From: Pseudorhizobium banfieldiae
GTDB taxonomy: Bacteria; Pseudomonadota; Alphaproteobacteria; Rhizobiales; Rhizobiaceae
Length of the DNA: 64,000 nucleotides
Direction: 5' to 3'
NCBI RefSeq assembly: GCF_000967425.1
Contig: NZ_FO082820.1
Coordinates: 3,131,501 to 3,195,500, forward strand
Positions 26,489 to 35,374 of this stretch are shown piece by piece (within the stretch, counting starts at the first letter, position 1; the number at the start of each line of letters is the position of its first letter). Under the pieces are notes generated by a model that was given only the letters and a program-made list of their open reading frames with translations, made no database searches and was not told the origin of the DNA. Made by a program: the position numbers and the translations under genes.

Positions 26489-27319
26489 ATGATGGTCGAG
26501 GGCAAGAACAGTTTTGAGATCCTGCGCAACCGTATCGTCGGTGCGCAGGACACACTGCCCAAACGACTGGCGGAGGCGGCAGGCTATGTCTTGGCCAATC
26601 CCGACGAGATTGCGCTCGGCACGACAGCCTCCATTGCCAAGGCGGCGCAGGTACAACCGTCGACGCTGGTGCGGCTTGCACACCATCTCGGGTACGAAGG
26701 CTTCTCCGACCTGCAGCAGGTCTTCCGGGAGCGGCTGATGGCGCGCGCCTCCAGCTACGAGGAACGCCTCAGCCGGCTTGAAGCGAAGGCCTCCCCCGGG
26801 ACGTTCGACGGCACGGTCATGCATGGCTTCATCGATGCGGCGCGAAACTCCGTGGACAAGCTCTCCGCGCAGGTGACGGATGCGGAATTCGCCAAGGTCG
26901 TGACGGTGCTGGCACGCGCTCGCACCATCTATCTCATCGCCCGCCGGCGCTCCTATCCGCTCGCCGCACATCTTGCCTATGCGTTCGGCAAGCTTGGCAT
27001 CCGCGCCATCATGGTCGGCTCCACGAACGGGATAGATGAGGAGATCGCCGACATGGCGCAGGCCGACGACGCGGCCTTCATCTGCTCCTTCGCGCCTTAT
27101 GCCTCAGACACGGTGGACCTGGCGGTCCGCCTGCACGACCGTGGTGTGCCGATCGTATCTCTGACGGACTCCCCGCTCTCGCCCCTCGCTCCGCTGTCCA
27201 AGGTCTGGCTCGAGATCGCCGAGAACGACTACGCAGGCTTCCGCTCCATCGCCGCGTCCATGGCGATCGTTTCCGCCCTGCCCGTGGCGATCGCCGAGCG
27301 GCGGCGGCACATGCAATGA
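26489..27319 (+). CDS. iolR: RpiR-type inositol repressor IolR
   Basis: 276-aa transcriptional regulator. The N-terminal HTH_6 domain (about residues 8-80, TASIAKAAQVQPSTLVRLAH) is followed by a C-terminal SIS sugar-phosphate-sensing domain (about 120-260, VTVLARARTIYLIARRRSYP). In S. meliloti the RpiR-like IolR represses inositol genes until a pathway intermediate accumulates. Two adjacent ATGs (26489, 26492) are possible; GAGG spacing slightly favours the second. It begins 4 bp after idhA and overlaps or abuts iolC. Confidence 0.92.
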   Translation: MMVEGKNSFEILRNRIVGAQDTLPKRLAEAAGYVLANPDEIALGTTASIAKAAQVQPSTLVRLAHHLGYEGFSDLQQVFRERLMARASSYEERLSRLEAKASPGTFDGTVMHGFIDAARNSVDKLSAQVTDAEFAKVVTVLARARTIYLIARRRSYPLAAHLAYAFGKLGIRAIMVGSTNGIDEEIADMAQADDAAFICSFAPYASDTVDLAVRLHDRGVPIVSLTDSPLSPLAPLSKVWLEIAENDYAGFRSIAASMAIVSALPVAIAERRRHMQ

Positions 27320-27342
27320 GAACCGAGGGAGAAACCGACGTC

Positions 27343-29298
27343 ATGCGGAAGGAAAGCACGAAGCGGCTCGACCTCATCACCATAGGTCGCTCCTCGGTCG
27401 ATCTCTACGGAGATCAGGTTGGAGGACGGCTCGAGGACATGCGCTCCTTCTCCAAGTATATCGGAGGCAGCCCCACCAACATCGCCGCCGGTTCAGCGCG
27501 GCTTGGCCTGAAGTCAGGGGTGATCACCCGCGTCGGCGACGAGCACATGGGGCGCTTCATCCGCGAACAGCTGGTCGCGGAAGGCGTCGACGTGACGGGG
27601 GTGAAGACCGATCCGGAGCGGCTGACGGCACTGGTGCTTCTGGGTATCCGGGACGAGCACAGTTTTCCGTTGATCTTCTACCGTGAGAACTGCGCCGACA
27701 TGGCGCTCTGCGAGGACGACATTGACGAGGGCTTCATAGGCTCTGCAGCTTGTGTCTGCGCCACCGGAACGCATCTCTCCCATCCACGCACGGAAGCCGC
27801 GGTCCTGAAGGCCCTCGACCTCGCCCGCAAGCATGGCGCCAGAACGGCGCTCGACATCGACTACCGCCCCAACCTCTGGGGCCTCGCCGGCCATGGGGCG
27901 GGCGAAAGCCGGTTCATCGAATCCGGGGCGGTGACCGCAAAACTGCAGTCCACGCTCCACCTCTTCGACCTTATCGTCGGGACCGAGGAGGAGTTTCACA
28001 TCGCGGGAGGCTCAACCGACACGATCGAAGCACTACGAAATGTCCGAAAAGTCTCCTCCGCGACCCTCGTCTGCAAGCGCGGTCCCATGGGCGCCGTCGC
28101 GTTCGAGGCCGAGATCGGCAGCAGGCTGGACGAGGGCCGCTCAGGCCCCGGCTTCCCGATCGAGGTCTTCAACGTGCTGGGCGCCGGCGATGGCTTCATG
28201 TCCGGCCTGCTGCGCGGCTGGCTGAGAGACGAACCGTGGGAGACTGCGCTCACCTATGCCAATGCCTGCGGCGCGTTTGCCGTTTCCCGCCATGGCTGCA
28301 CGCCCGCCTATCCTTCATGGGAGGAGCTGCAGTTCTTCCTGAAACGAGGCGTCAAGCGCCCGGACCTGCGCAACGATCCGGCACTGGAGCAGGTCCACTG
28401 GTCCACCAACCGCAAGGGCGACTGGCCCGAGATGCGAATCTTCGCCTTCGACCACCGCATGCAACTTGAAACCCTCGCCAAGGAGGCGGGAGCGGAGATG
28501 AGCCGGATCGGTCAGTTCAAGACCCTCTGCCTGCAATCTGCCTTGAAGGTTGCAGGTGGCCACCATGGCTACGGCATACTTTGCGATGACCGCCTAGGCC
28601 GCAAGGCGCTGCATGCAGCTACTGGCACCGGACTCTGGATCGGCCGACCGACCGAATGGCCGGGATCCCGACCGCTGACGCTGGAACCGGATCTCGGGCC
28701 GGACTGCGGCGGGCTGGACAACTGGCCGAAGGACCACGTGGTGAAGGTCCTGTGCTTCTGCCATCCCGACGACAGAGTGGAACTGCGCCAGGAGCAGGAA
28801 GAGACACTGCTTCGGCTCTTCACCGCCGCCCGACGCAACGACCTGGAGTTCCTGCTGGAGATCATCCCCTCCAAGGCCGGTCCGGTAGACGATCAGACGA
28901 CCGCCGATCTCATTCGCCGCTTCTATGAGATCGGGATTTACCCCGACTGGTGGAAACTGGAGCCGATGCGTTCGCCCGCCGCATGGCGAGCCGCCTGCCA
29001 GGCTATCGAGGAAAACGACCCGCATATCCGCGGCATCGTGATTCTGGGCCTTGATGCACCGGAGGCGGACCTACAGCAAAGCTTCCGGGCGGCTGCACAG
29101 TTCGACCTCGTCAAGGGCTTTGCCGTCGGGCGCACGATCTTCGCCGATGCTGCGCGACGCTGGCTGTGGGGCGAGATCGGCGACGCCGAAGCAATTGCCA
29201 TGATGCAGGAGCGCTACGGCCGCCTCTGCCGGATCTGGGACGAGGCCCGGACCGCAGCAACGGAAACAGGCGCCACATACGCCGGAGAGACAGCATGA
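27343..29298 (+). CDS. iolC: 5-dehydro-2-deoxygluconokinase fused to DUF2090 domain
   Basis: 651 aa. Residues of about 10-320 are a PfkB/ribokinase-family kinase (YIGGSPTNIAAGSARLG; catalytic loop VLGAGDGFMSGLLRG). Residues of about 340-640 are a DUF2090 domain with a TIM-barrel aldolase-like pattern. The kinase phosphorylates 5-dehydro-2-deoxy-D-gluconate; DUF2090 is thought to act as the aldolase that splits the product, which would stand in for the missing iolJ. An ATG at 27316 overlaps the iolR stop (ATGA) and is a possible alternative start. The gene ends in an ATGA overlap with iolD. Confidence 0.93.
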   Translation: MRKESTKRLDLITIGRSSVDLYGDQVGGRLEDMRSFSKYIGGSPTNIAAGSARLGLKSGVITRVGDEHMGRFIREQLVAEGVDVTGVKTDPERLTALVLLGIRDEHSFPLIFYRENCADMALCEDDIDEGFIGSAACVCATGTHLSHPRTEAAVLKALDLARKHGARTALDIDYRPNLWGLAGHGAGESRFIESGAVTAKLQSTLHLFDLIVGTEEEFHIAGGSTDTIEALRNVRKVSSATLVCKRGPMGAVAFEAEIGSRLDEGRSGPGFPIEVFNVLGAGDGFMSGLLRGWLRDEPWETALTYANACGAFAVSRHGCTPAYPSWEELQFFLKRGVKRPDLRNDPALEQVHWSTNRKGDWPEMRIFAFDHRMQLETLAKEAGAEMSRIGQFKTLCLQSALKVAGGHHGYGILCDDRLGRKALHAATGTGLWIGRPTEWPGSRPLTLEPDLGPDCGGLDNWPKDHVVKVLCFCHPDDRVELRQEQEETLLRLFTAARRNDLEFLLEIIPSKAGPVDDQTTADLIRRFYEIGIYPDWWKLEPMRSPAAWRAACQAIEENDPHIRGIVILGLDAPEADLQQSFRAAAQFDLVKGFAVGRTIFADAARRWLWGEIGDAEAIAMMQERYGRLCRIWDEARTAATETGATYAGETA

Positions 29299-31127
29299 AG
29301 ACGATCCGACTGACTGCGGCACAGGCCGCCATCCGCTACATCGCGAACCAACTGAACGAGGACGGCGAGCCCTTCATCGCCGGCTGCTGGGCCATCTTCG
29401 GGCACGGCAACGTGGCCGGCATCGGCGAGGCGCTGCACAGTGAGCGCGAACGCCTCCAGACCTGGCGGGGCCACAACGAGCAGACCATGGCCCATACTGC
29501 AATCGCCTACGCCAAGCAGCTTGGACGACGTCGGGCGATGATGGTTACGTCCTCCATCGGCCCCGGTGCCACGAACATGGTGACCGCGGCGGCACTGGCG
29601 CATGTCAATCGGCTTCCCGTTCTTCTCATGCCAGGCGACGTCTTTGCCGGGCGCGGACCGGATCCCGTTCTGCAGCAGGTCGAGGATTTCGATGACGGCA
29701 CCGTCTCAGCCAATGACTGCTTCCGCCCTGTGAGCCGCTACTTCGACCGGATCATGCGGCCGGAGCAATTGCTGACGGCCCTGCCCCGGGCCTTCCGGAC
29801 GATGACGGATCCTGCCGACTGCGGGCCCGTCACCCTCGCCTTCTGTCAGGACGTGCAGGCCGAGGCATACGACTGGCCGGAGGACTTCTTCGCGCAGAAG
29901 ACGTGGCGCATCCGTCGCCCTCAGCCGGATCTCGTCGAAGTCCAGCAGGTTGCCGCCATCCTCAAGGCGGCACAGAACCCGGTCATCATTGCAGGCGGCG
30001 GCGTGCACTATGGGCAGGCACATGCCGACCTGCAGGCGTTTGCCGAACGCTTCGACATTCCGGTCGTGGAAACGCAGGCGGGCAAGTCGTCACTTCCCTG
30101 GGATCACCGGGTCAATTTCGGCCCCGTCGGCGTGACCGGTGCGTCCAGCGCCAATGCTATCTGCGCTGATGCTGACGTCGTTCTGGGAGTCGGAACGCGC
30201 TTCCAGGACTTCACCACCGGCTCCTGGGCCCTCTTCAATAATCCCAGCCGCACGCTGATCAGCCTCAACGTCCAGGCCTATGATGCGGAGAAGCACGGTG
30301 CCGAGCCGCTGTGCGCAGACGCAGCGGCGGGGCTTTCTGCCCTTGCGAAGGCTCTCGGTGACGCTCGCTTCGCTGCACCCGATCCTGCGCTCAAATCGGA
30401 CTGGTTCGCGGCAGCGGACAGGGTCACCGACGCGCCGGAGCCGGAGGAAAACGCACTGCCGACCGACATGCAGGTCATCGGCGCCGTACAGCGTTCGGCA
30501 GGTCCGGATACCGTAGTGATGTGCGCCGCCGGCACCATGCCGGGAGAACTGCACAAGCTCTGGAAAGCCGGCCGTCCGATGTCCTATCACATGGAATATG
30601 GCTACTCCTGCATGGGCTACGAGATCGCCGGGGCAATCGGGATAAAGATGGCGGAACCGGATCGCGATGTGATCTGCATGATCGGCGATGGGTCCTACAT
30701 GATGGCGAACTCCGAACTAGCGACCGCCGTGATGATGGGCGTCAAAATCACGCTCGTAGTCACCGACAATCGCGGCTTCGGATGCATCAACCGGCTGCAG
30801 ATGAGCACCGGCGGTGCGGAGTTCAACAACCTTCTCGACCACGCCCAGCACGTCAACCCCTCGCGCATCGACTTCGCGGCCCATGCGGCCTCCATGGGCG
30901 CCGAGACTCGGAAGGTCGCCACGATCGCGGAACTGGAGGCCGCGCTCGTCGAAGCACGTGAGGCGTCCGGACCCTTCGTGGTCGTCATCGACACCGATCC
31001 CTATCCGTCGACGGAAGCAGGCGGCAGCTGGTGGGACGTCGCAGTCCCGGAGGTCTCGGCCCGCGAGCCCGTACGAAAGGCGCGGGAGCGCTACCTGGAA
31101 AACCTCAAGCGACAGCGGGTCAACTGA
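29295..31127 (+). CDS. iolD: 3D-(3,5/4)-trihydroxycyclohexane-1,2-dione acylhydrolase
   Basis: 610-aa thiamine-diphosphate enzyme that opens the ring of trihydroxycyclohexane-dione to 5-deoxy-glucuronate. The N-terminal pyrimidine-binding domain carries the catalytic Glu region (WRGHNEQTMAHTAIAY), and the C-terminal TPP motif is GDGSYMMANSELATAV with NRGFGCIN. The ATG overlaps the iolC stop. Length and motifs are normal for the family. Confidence 0.95.
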   Translation: MKTIRLTAAQAAIRYIANQLNEDGEPFIAGCWAIFGHGNVAGIGEALHSERERLQTWRGHNEQTMAHTAIAYAKQLGRRRAMMVTSSIGPGATNMVTAAALAHVNRLPVLLMPGDVFAGRGPDPVLQQVEDFDDGTVSANDCFRPVSRYFDRIMRPEQLLTALPRAFRTMTDPADCGPVTLAFCQDVQAEAYDWPEDFFAQKTWRIRRPQPDLVEVQQVAAILKAAQNPVIIAGGGVHYGQAHADLQAFAERFDIPVVETQAGKSSLPWDHRVNFGPVGVTGASSANAICADADVVLGVGTRFQDFTTGSWALFNNPSRTLISLNVQAYDAEKHGAEPLCADAAAGLSALAKALGDARFAAPDPALKSDWFAAADRVTDAPEPEENALPTDMQVIGAVQRSAGPDTVVMCAAGTMPGELHKLWKAGRPMSYHMEYGYSCMGYEIAGAIGIKMAEPDRDVICMIGDGSYMMANSELATAVMMGVKITLVVTDNRGFGCINRLQMSTGGAEFNNLLDHAQHVNPSRIDFAAHAASMGAETRKVATIAELEAALVEAREASGPFVVVIDTDPYPSTEAGGSWWDVAVPEVSAREPVRKARERYLENLKRQRVN

Positions 31128-31192
31128 GGCTCGATCTCCCGAGAACATGAAGCACAACAACATGTCCGCCCCGCGCGGCAAAGGATAAGCAG

Positions 31193-32098
31193 ATGAGTGT
31201 CAAGATCGGCATCTCCCCCATCGCCTGGCAGAACGATGACCTGCCGGATCTCACCGCCGCCTACACGATGGAACAGGCGCTCAAGGAGGCGCGCGAGATC
31301 GGCTATACCGGTGTCGAGCGTGGCCGTCGCATGCCGCAGGACACGCAAGGCTTGAGGCTGTTCCTCGAACGGTTCGACATCGCCCTTTGCGGCGGCTGGT
31401 GTTCCGGCAATCTCCTCGTCTCCGATGTCGCCGCGGAACGGGCGGGGATTTTCCAGCAGGTCGAGCAGTTCGCGGCGCTGCAGGCGCCCTGCATCGTCTA
31501 TGCCGAATGCTCCAACACGGTGCAGGGCCAGATCGGGGTGCCCGTCAACGACCGGCCCAAGCTCTCCCGCGATGAGGTGCATGCCTATGGTCGAAAGCTG
31601 ACGGAACTTGCCAAATGGACGGCCGGCCAGGGCGTCACCCTTTCCTATCACCACCATATGGGTGCCTTCATCGAGGACCAGGAAGACATCGACTGGCTGA
31701 TGGAATCCTCCGGGCCTGAAGTGACCCTCTGCTTCGATACCGGCCATCTCGTCTTTGGCGGCGGCGACATTGCCAAGACCATGGATCGCTGGGGCGACCG
31801 CATCCATCATGTCCACTTCAAGGATATCCGCCCAGACGTCGTCAGGAACGTCAGGGAGAACAACCTGAGCTTCCTCGACGCCGTTGTTGCCGGCGCCTTC
31901 ACCGTGCCTGGCGATGGAGCGATCGACTTCCTTGACGTCGCACAGCGGCTCAACGGCATGAATTATCACGGCTGGATCGTTGTGGAGGCTGAGCAGGATC
32001 CGGCCAAGGCGCCCCCTTACGACTTTTCGAAGATGGGCTACGAGCACATCCTTGCGGTTTGCGCTACGGCCGGCCTTACGGTTGCCGATCGCGATTGA
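31193..32098 (+). CDS. iolE: myo-Inosose-2 dehydratase
   Basis: 301-aa TIM-barrel (xylose isomerase-like) enzyme that dehydrates scyllo-inosose. The N-terminus VKIGISPIAWQNDDLPDL and metal-site segments VTLSYHHHMGAF, LCFDTGHLVFGGG and HHVHFKDIR fit IolE. AAGGA precedes the ATG. It lies 65 bp after iolD. Confidence 0.94.
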   Translation: MSVKIGISPIAWQNDDLPDLTAAYTMEQALKEAREIGYTGVERGRRMPQDTQGLRLFLERFDIALCGGWCSGNLLVSDVAAERAGIFQQVEQFAALQAPCIVYAECSNTVQGQIGVPVNDRPKLSRDEVHAYGRKLTELAKWTAGQGVTLSYHHHMGAFIEDQEDIDWLMESSGPEVTLCFDTGHLVFGGGDIAKTMDRWGDRIHHVHFKDIRPDVVRNVRENNLSFLDAVVAGAFTVPGDGAIDFLDVAQRLNGMNYHGWIVVEAEQDPAKAPPYDFSKMGYEHILAVCATAGLTVADRD

Positions 32099-32158
32099 GC
32101 AGACTTGCCACGACCACGCTGAAGCGGTGCTGACATGGCCAGATGGAAGGAAGAACGA

Positions 32159-32977
32159 ATGTCGGAACTCTTGATCAAGCCACGTGGCACGACCGGAAAA
32201 CTGCACGACATTACGGTCGAGAAGGCCAGAACCGCAAAGTCGCCGGACTGGTCCTATGTCGGCTTCGGGCTCTACCGCCTGAAGGCGGGGGAACGCGCCG
32301 CGGAAGTGACGGGTGACAGGGAGGTGATCCTCGTGCTCGTCGAAGGCAGGGCAGAGATCGCGGCAGCGGACGCGAGCCTGGGCGTCCTTGGTGAGCGGAT
32401 GAATGTCTTCGAGCGCAAGAAGCCTGCCTGTGCCTACATACCGAATGGCAGCAGTTGGACCGCGACTGCCGTGACCGACTGCACGCTCGCCGTTTGCACC
32501 GCACCTGGGAAGGGAAGCCACGAGGCGCGGGTGCTCGACGTGCCGGATCTCGTGACGCGCGGCAAGGGCGCCAATACGCGTTACATTTTCCCGATCGCCA
32601 TGGAGGAATCGGATGTCGCCGACAGCCTGCTAGTGACGGAAGTGTTTACGCCGGCCGGCAACTGGTCATCCTACCCACCGCATCGCCATGACGAGGACCG
32701 GTTTCCGGAGATGACCTACCTTGAAGAGACCTATTACCACCGCCTGAACCCCGACCAGGGGTACGGTCATCAACGTGTCTTCACCGAGGACGGGACGCTG
32801 GACGAGACGATGAGCGTCTCCAACCACGATGTCGTGCTGGTCCCGAAAGGCCACCACCCCTGCGCCGCGCCTTACGGCTATGACATGTACTATCTCAATG
32901 TCATGGCCGGCCCTCTCCGCAAATGGCGCTTCCAGAACCATCCGGCCCATGACTGGATCGCGAAACAGGACGCCTGA
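32159..32977 (+). CDS. iolB: 5-deoxy-glucuronate isomerase
   Basis: 272-aa bicupin enzyme that converts 5-deoxy-glucuronate to 5-dehydro-2-deoxy-gluconate. Cupin metal motifs: YPPHRHDEDRFPEMTYLEE and the downstream VLVPKGHHPCAAPYGYDM. The start at 32159 follows GGAAGGA; an ATG at 32135 has weaker support. Last gene of the inositol operon. iolA (methylmalonate-semialdehyde dehydrogenase) and iolJ are not in the window. Confidence 0.94.
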   Translation: MSELLIKPRGTTGKLHDITVEKARTAKSPDWSYVGFGLYRLKAGERAAEVTGDREVILVLVEGRAEIAAADASLGVLGERMNVFERKKPACAYIPNGSSWTATAVTDCTLAVCTAPGKGSHEARVLDVPDLVTRGKGANTRYIFPIAMEESDVADSLLVTEVFTPAGNWSSYPPHRHDEDRFPEMTYLEETYYHRLNPDQGYGHQRVFTEDGTLDETMSVSNHDVVLVPKGHHPCAAPYGYDMYYLNVMAGPLRKWRFQNHPAHDWIAKQDA

Positions 32978-33075
32978 ATTGCGCTAGGCGTTCCCGTGCT
33001 CCCCTGCCGGAGTAGCAGCATTCATTCTCCGACGTGAAGGCCGAGCCCGGAACGGAGTCGAGACTGCAAAGCCCT

Positions 33076-34086
33076 TCAGCCGGCGCGAACTGTTTTGCGC
33101 CAGATCATTTCGGCGTGCAGTGTCAGCAGGGACCCCTCACCGGAGGCCAGATTGTCGTGGGCGCCGAGCCAACTGACGGTTTCGAGAGCAATCTGATCAA
33201 CCGGCTGGGCGAAGGTCGTCAACTCATAGGAGCCCCAGGAGGCCTGCTCGATATCATCGAATCCGACGATGCAGATATCAGCGGGTATGGAGAGGCCGAA
33301 CTCCTCTCGAACGCCATCCATGAACCCGCAGGCTATCAGATCCGTGGCGCAAAAGACCGCGTCAGGGCGTTGGCGTCCGGTCATCATTCTTCGCGCGATC
33401 GCACGCCCGCATTCGTATCCGGTAGCGCCCTGCCGTTCCACCAGAACCGGAAGCCCCCGCGCCGCGGCCTCCGCCACGAACCCTGCTTCCCTCGCCATCA
33501 GGCTGGGTGTGCCTGCGGCAGAGTTGGCGAACCCGAGGTGCCTGCATTTCGCCCTCCAGAATGCCTGGACGGCGGTCTGCGCCGCCACGGCGTCATCGAG
33601 ATTGATGCGCAGGATGCCTTCCTGCTCTTCGTCGCGATTGATGAGAACGAGCCGCTGGCCGTTCCTGAGGCAGAGGTCGATGATGGACCTGTCAGGCATG
33701 CCGGATAGGATGATCGATGCTTCGGCCCGATAGCGTATCGCCTGCTGGAGTGCGCGGTCGACGCTTCCGTCGGAGCGATCGGTGTTGATCACCATGGCAA
33801 CCCGGCCGGAGTTCTGAAGTCGGTCAGTCAAGGTGCGGAGCAGGCTCGACCGATAGGGCGTGGCGAGGTCCGAAACGATCAGGCAGACAATGCCGCTTTC
33901 CCGACGCGTGAGCCCACGAGCCAAGTGATTTACGTGGTATCCGAGTTCCTCTGCCGCCTGCAGGACCCGTAGCCGCGTTTCCTTCGAAACGCTGGCCCCC
34001 GGCGTAAATGTACGCGACACCGCCGATCGCGAAACGCCAGCCTTGGCCGCCACCTCCTGGGCACTTACGAAAACTTTTCGGCTCAA
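33076..34086 (-). CDS. LacI family transcriptional regulator
   Basis: 336 aa. The N-terminal HTH and hinge (VSAQEVAAKAGVSRSAVSRT ... YHVNHLARGLTRRESG) are followed by a periplasmic-binding-like effector domain ending DICIVGFDDIEQASWGSYELTT. Divergent from the AfuABC-like operon, it most likely represses it through the TTTGCA-N6-TGCAAA site at 34193-34210. Effector unknown; a sugar or sugar phosphate is usual for this family. Confidence 0.92.
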   Translation of the reverse strand: MSRKVFVSAQEVAAKAGVSRSAVSRTFTPGASVSKETRLRVLQAAEELGYHVNHLARGLTRRESGIVCLIVSDLATPYRSSLLRTLTDRLQNSGRVAMVINTDRSDGSVDRALQQAIRYRAEASIILSGMPDRSIIDLCLRNGQRLVLINRDEEQEGILRINLDDAVAAQTAVQAFWRAKCRHLGFANSAAGTPSLMAREAGFVAEAAARGLPVLVERQGATGYECGRAIARRMMTGRQRPDAVFCATDLIACGFMDGVREEFGLSIPADICIVGFDDIEQASWGSYELTTFAQPVDQIALETVSWLGAHDNLASGEGSLLTLHAEMIWRKTVRAG

Positions 34087-34106
34087 CGTCGTTCCGATCT
34101 GCTTCT

Positions 34107-34120
34107 TGCACGGGAGTGCA
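34107..34120. promoter_or_regulatory. Inverted repeat upstream of lacI-type gene
   Basis: TGCAC-GGGA-GTGCA, perfect 5-bp arms, 20 bp before the regulator start on the minus strand. Its TGCA core resembles the second site at 34193-34210, so it may be an autoregulatory operator. Confidence 0.4.
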
Positions 34121-34164
34121 CACGTCTCCTAGCACGCCAAACCTCATTTGTGGAGCGTTACTGT

Positions 34165-34210
34165 TTGACAGCAGGCAAAATATCATGCAGCATTTGCACA
34201 CGCTTGCAAA
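34165..34210 (+). promoter_or_regulatory. Promoter and LacI-type operator of AfuABC-like operon
   Basis: A perfect -35 hexamer TTGACA (34165-34170) is followed at 17 bases by a poor -10 (CAGCAT). Overlapping the expected transcription start is TTTGCA-CACGCT-TGCAAA (34193-34210), perfect 6-bp arms of the LacI-family type. Binding there would block initiation. Confidence 0.55.
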
Positions 34211-34250
34211 GCGGCGGACGTGGAGGCGTCCGTACACCGGAGGAGACCAC

Positions 34251-35279
34251 ATGAACTCGATCAAGTTGATCGCGGCAGGCCTTGCCGCGAGCGCATCGCT
34301 TATTGCCTTCAACGCCAAGGCGGAAGGCAGTCTCAATCTGATCTGCTCGGCAGACGTCGTGATCTGCGAGCAGATGCAAGGGGATTTCCAGAAGGAAACC
34401 GGGATTTCGGTCAACATGGTCCGGCTCTCGTCCGGTGAGACCTATGCCAAGATCCGGGCAGAAGCCCGCAATCCGAAGACGGATATCTGGTGGGGCGGCA
34501 CGGGAGACCCCCATCTCCAGGCTGCGGCCGAGAACCTGACCGAGGAATACAAGTCGCCGATGCTGGGCGAATTGCAGGACTGGGCTGTCAAGCAGGCCGA
34601 AAGCGCGGACTACAAGACGGTGGGCATCTATGCCGGCGCGCTGGGCTGGGGATACAACACCGAGATCTTCGCGTCGAAGGGGTGGAAGGAACCGAAATGC
34701 TGGGCCGATCTGCTGGATCCCGCGCTGAAGGGTGAGATCCAGATGGCGAACCCCAATTCGTCGGGAACTGCCTATACGGCTCTCGGCTCGCTCGTGCAGA
34801 TCATGGGGGAGGACGAGGCGTATGACTACATGGAGAAGCTGAACGCCAACATCTCCCAGTACACCAAGTCTGGTTCCGCGCCGGTGAAAGCGGCAGCGCG
34901 CGGGGAAACCGGACTCGGCATCGTCTTCATGCACGACGCAGTGGCCCAGACAGCAGAGGGCTTCCCCGTCAAGTCCGTCGCTCCTTGCGAAGGCACAGGC
35001 TACGAAATTGGCTCCATGTCGATCGTCAAGGGCGCCAAGAACGTCGAGAACGCCAAGAAGTGGTATGACTGGGCACTTTCTGCGCCGGTGCAGTCCCGGA
35101 TGAAGGATGCCAAATCCTTCCAGCTACCGTCCAACAAGAGCGCGGAAATCCCCAAGGAGGCACCGCGCTTCGAGGACATCAAGCTGATCGACTACGACTT
35201 CAAGACCTATGGCGAGCCCGAACGGCGCAAGGCGCTCCTTGAGCGCTGGGACAGGGAGATCGGCGCCAAGGCGAACTGA
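34251..35279 (+). CDS. ABC transporter substrate-binding protein, AfuA/FbpA-like
   Basis: 342-aa periplasmic protein with signal peptide MNSIKLIAAGLAASASLIAFNAKA. Family segments: DIWWGGTGDPHLQAA, NPNSSGTAYTALGSLVQIMGED and AAARGETGLGIVFMHDA. Often annotated as an iron(III) binder, but it lacks the paired Tyr ligand motif near the C-terminus that is typical of ferric-binding FbpA. AfuA of Actinobacillus binds hexose phosphates. With an inositol-monophosphatase-family enzyme in the operon, a phosphorylated sugar or polyol is the more likely ligand; this is inference. Confidence 0.85.
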   Translation: MNSIKLIAAGLAASASLIAFNAKAEGSLNLICSADVVICEQMQGDFQKETGISVNMVRLSSGETYAKIRAEARNPKTDIWWGGTGDPHLQAAAENLTEEYKSPMLGELQDWAVKQAESADYKTVGIYAGALGWGYNTEIFASKGWKEPKCWADLLDPALKGEIQMANPNSSGTAYTALGSLVQIMGEDEAYDYMEKLNANISQYTKSGSAPVKAAARGETGLGIVFMHDAVAQTAEGFPVKSVAPCEGTGYEIGSMSIVKGAKNVENAKKWYDWALSAPVQSRMKDAKSFQLPSNKSAEIPKEAPRFEDIKLIDYDFKTYGEPERRKALLERWDREIGAKAN

Positions 35280-35305
35280 CCGCCACCGCCTCATCGGCGT
35301 GAACC

Positions 35306-35337
35306 GCAGGTTGCCGGCTGAGAAACCGGCAACCTGC
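35306..35337 (+). terminator. 12-bp perfect hairpin after AfuA-like gene
   Basis: GCAGGTTGCCGG / CCGGCAACCTGC with an 8-base loop, 26 bp past the binding-protein stop and 37 bp before the permease start. No T-run. Likely a transcript stabiliser or attenuator that lowers permease and ATPase expression. Confidence 0.75.
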
Positions 35338-35374
35338 ACGCACTCTCGCAAAAATCGGCGCGGCAGGAAGTCTC

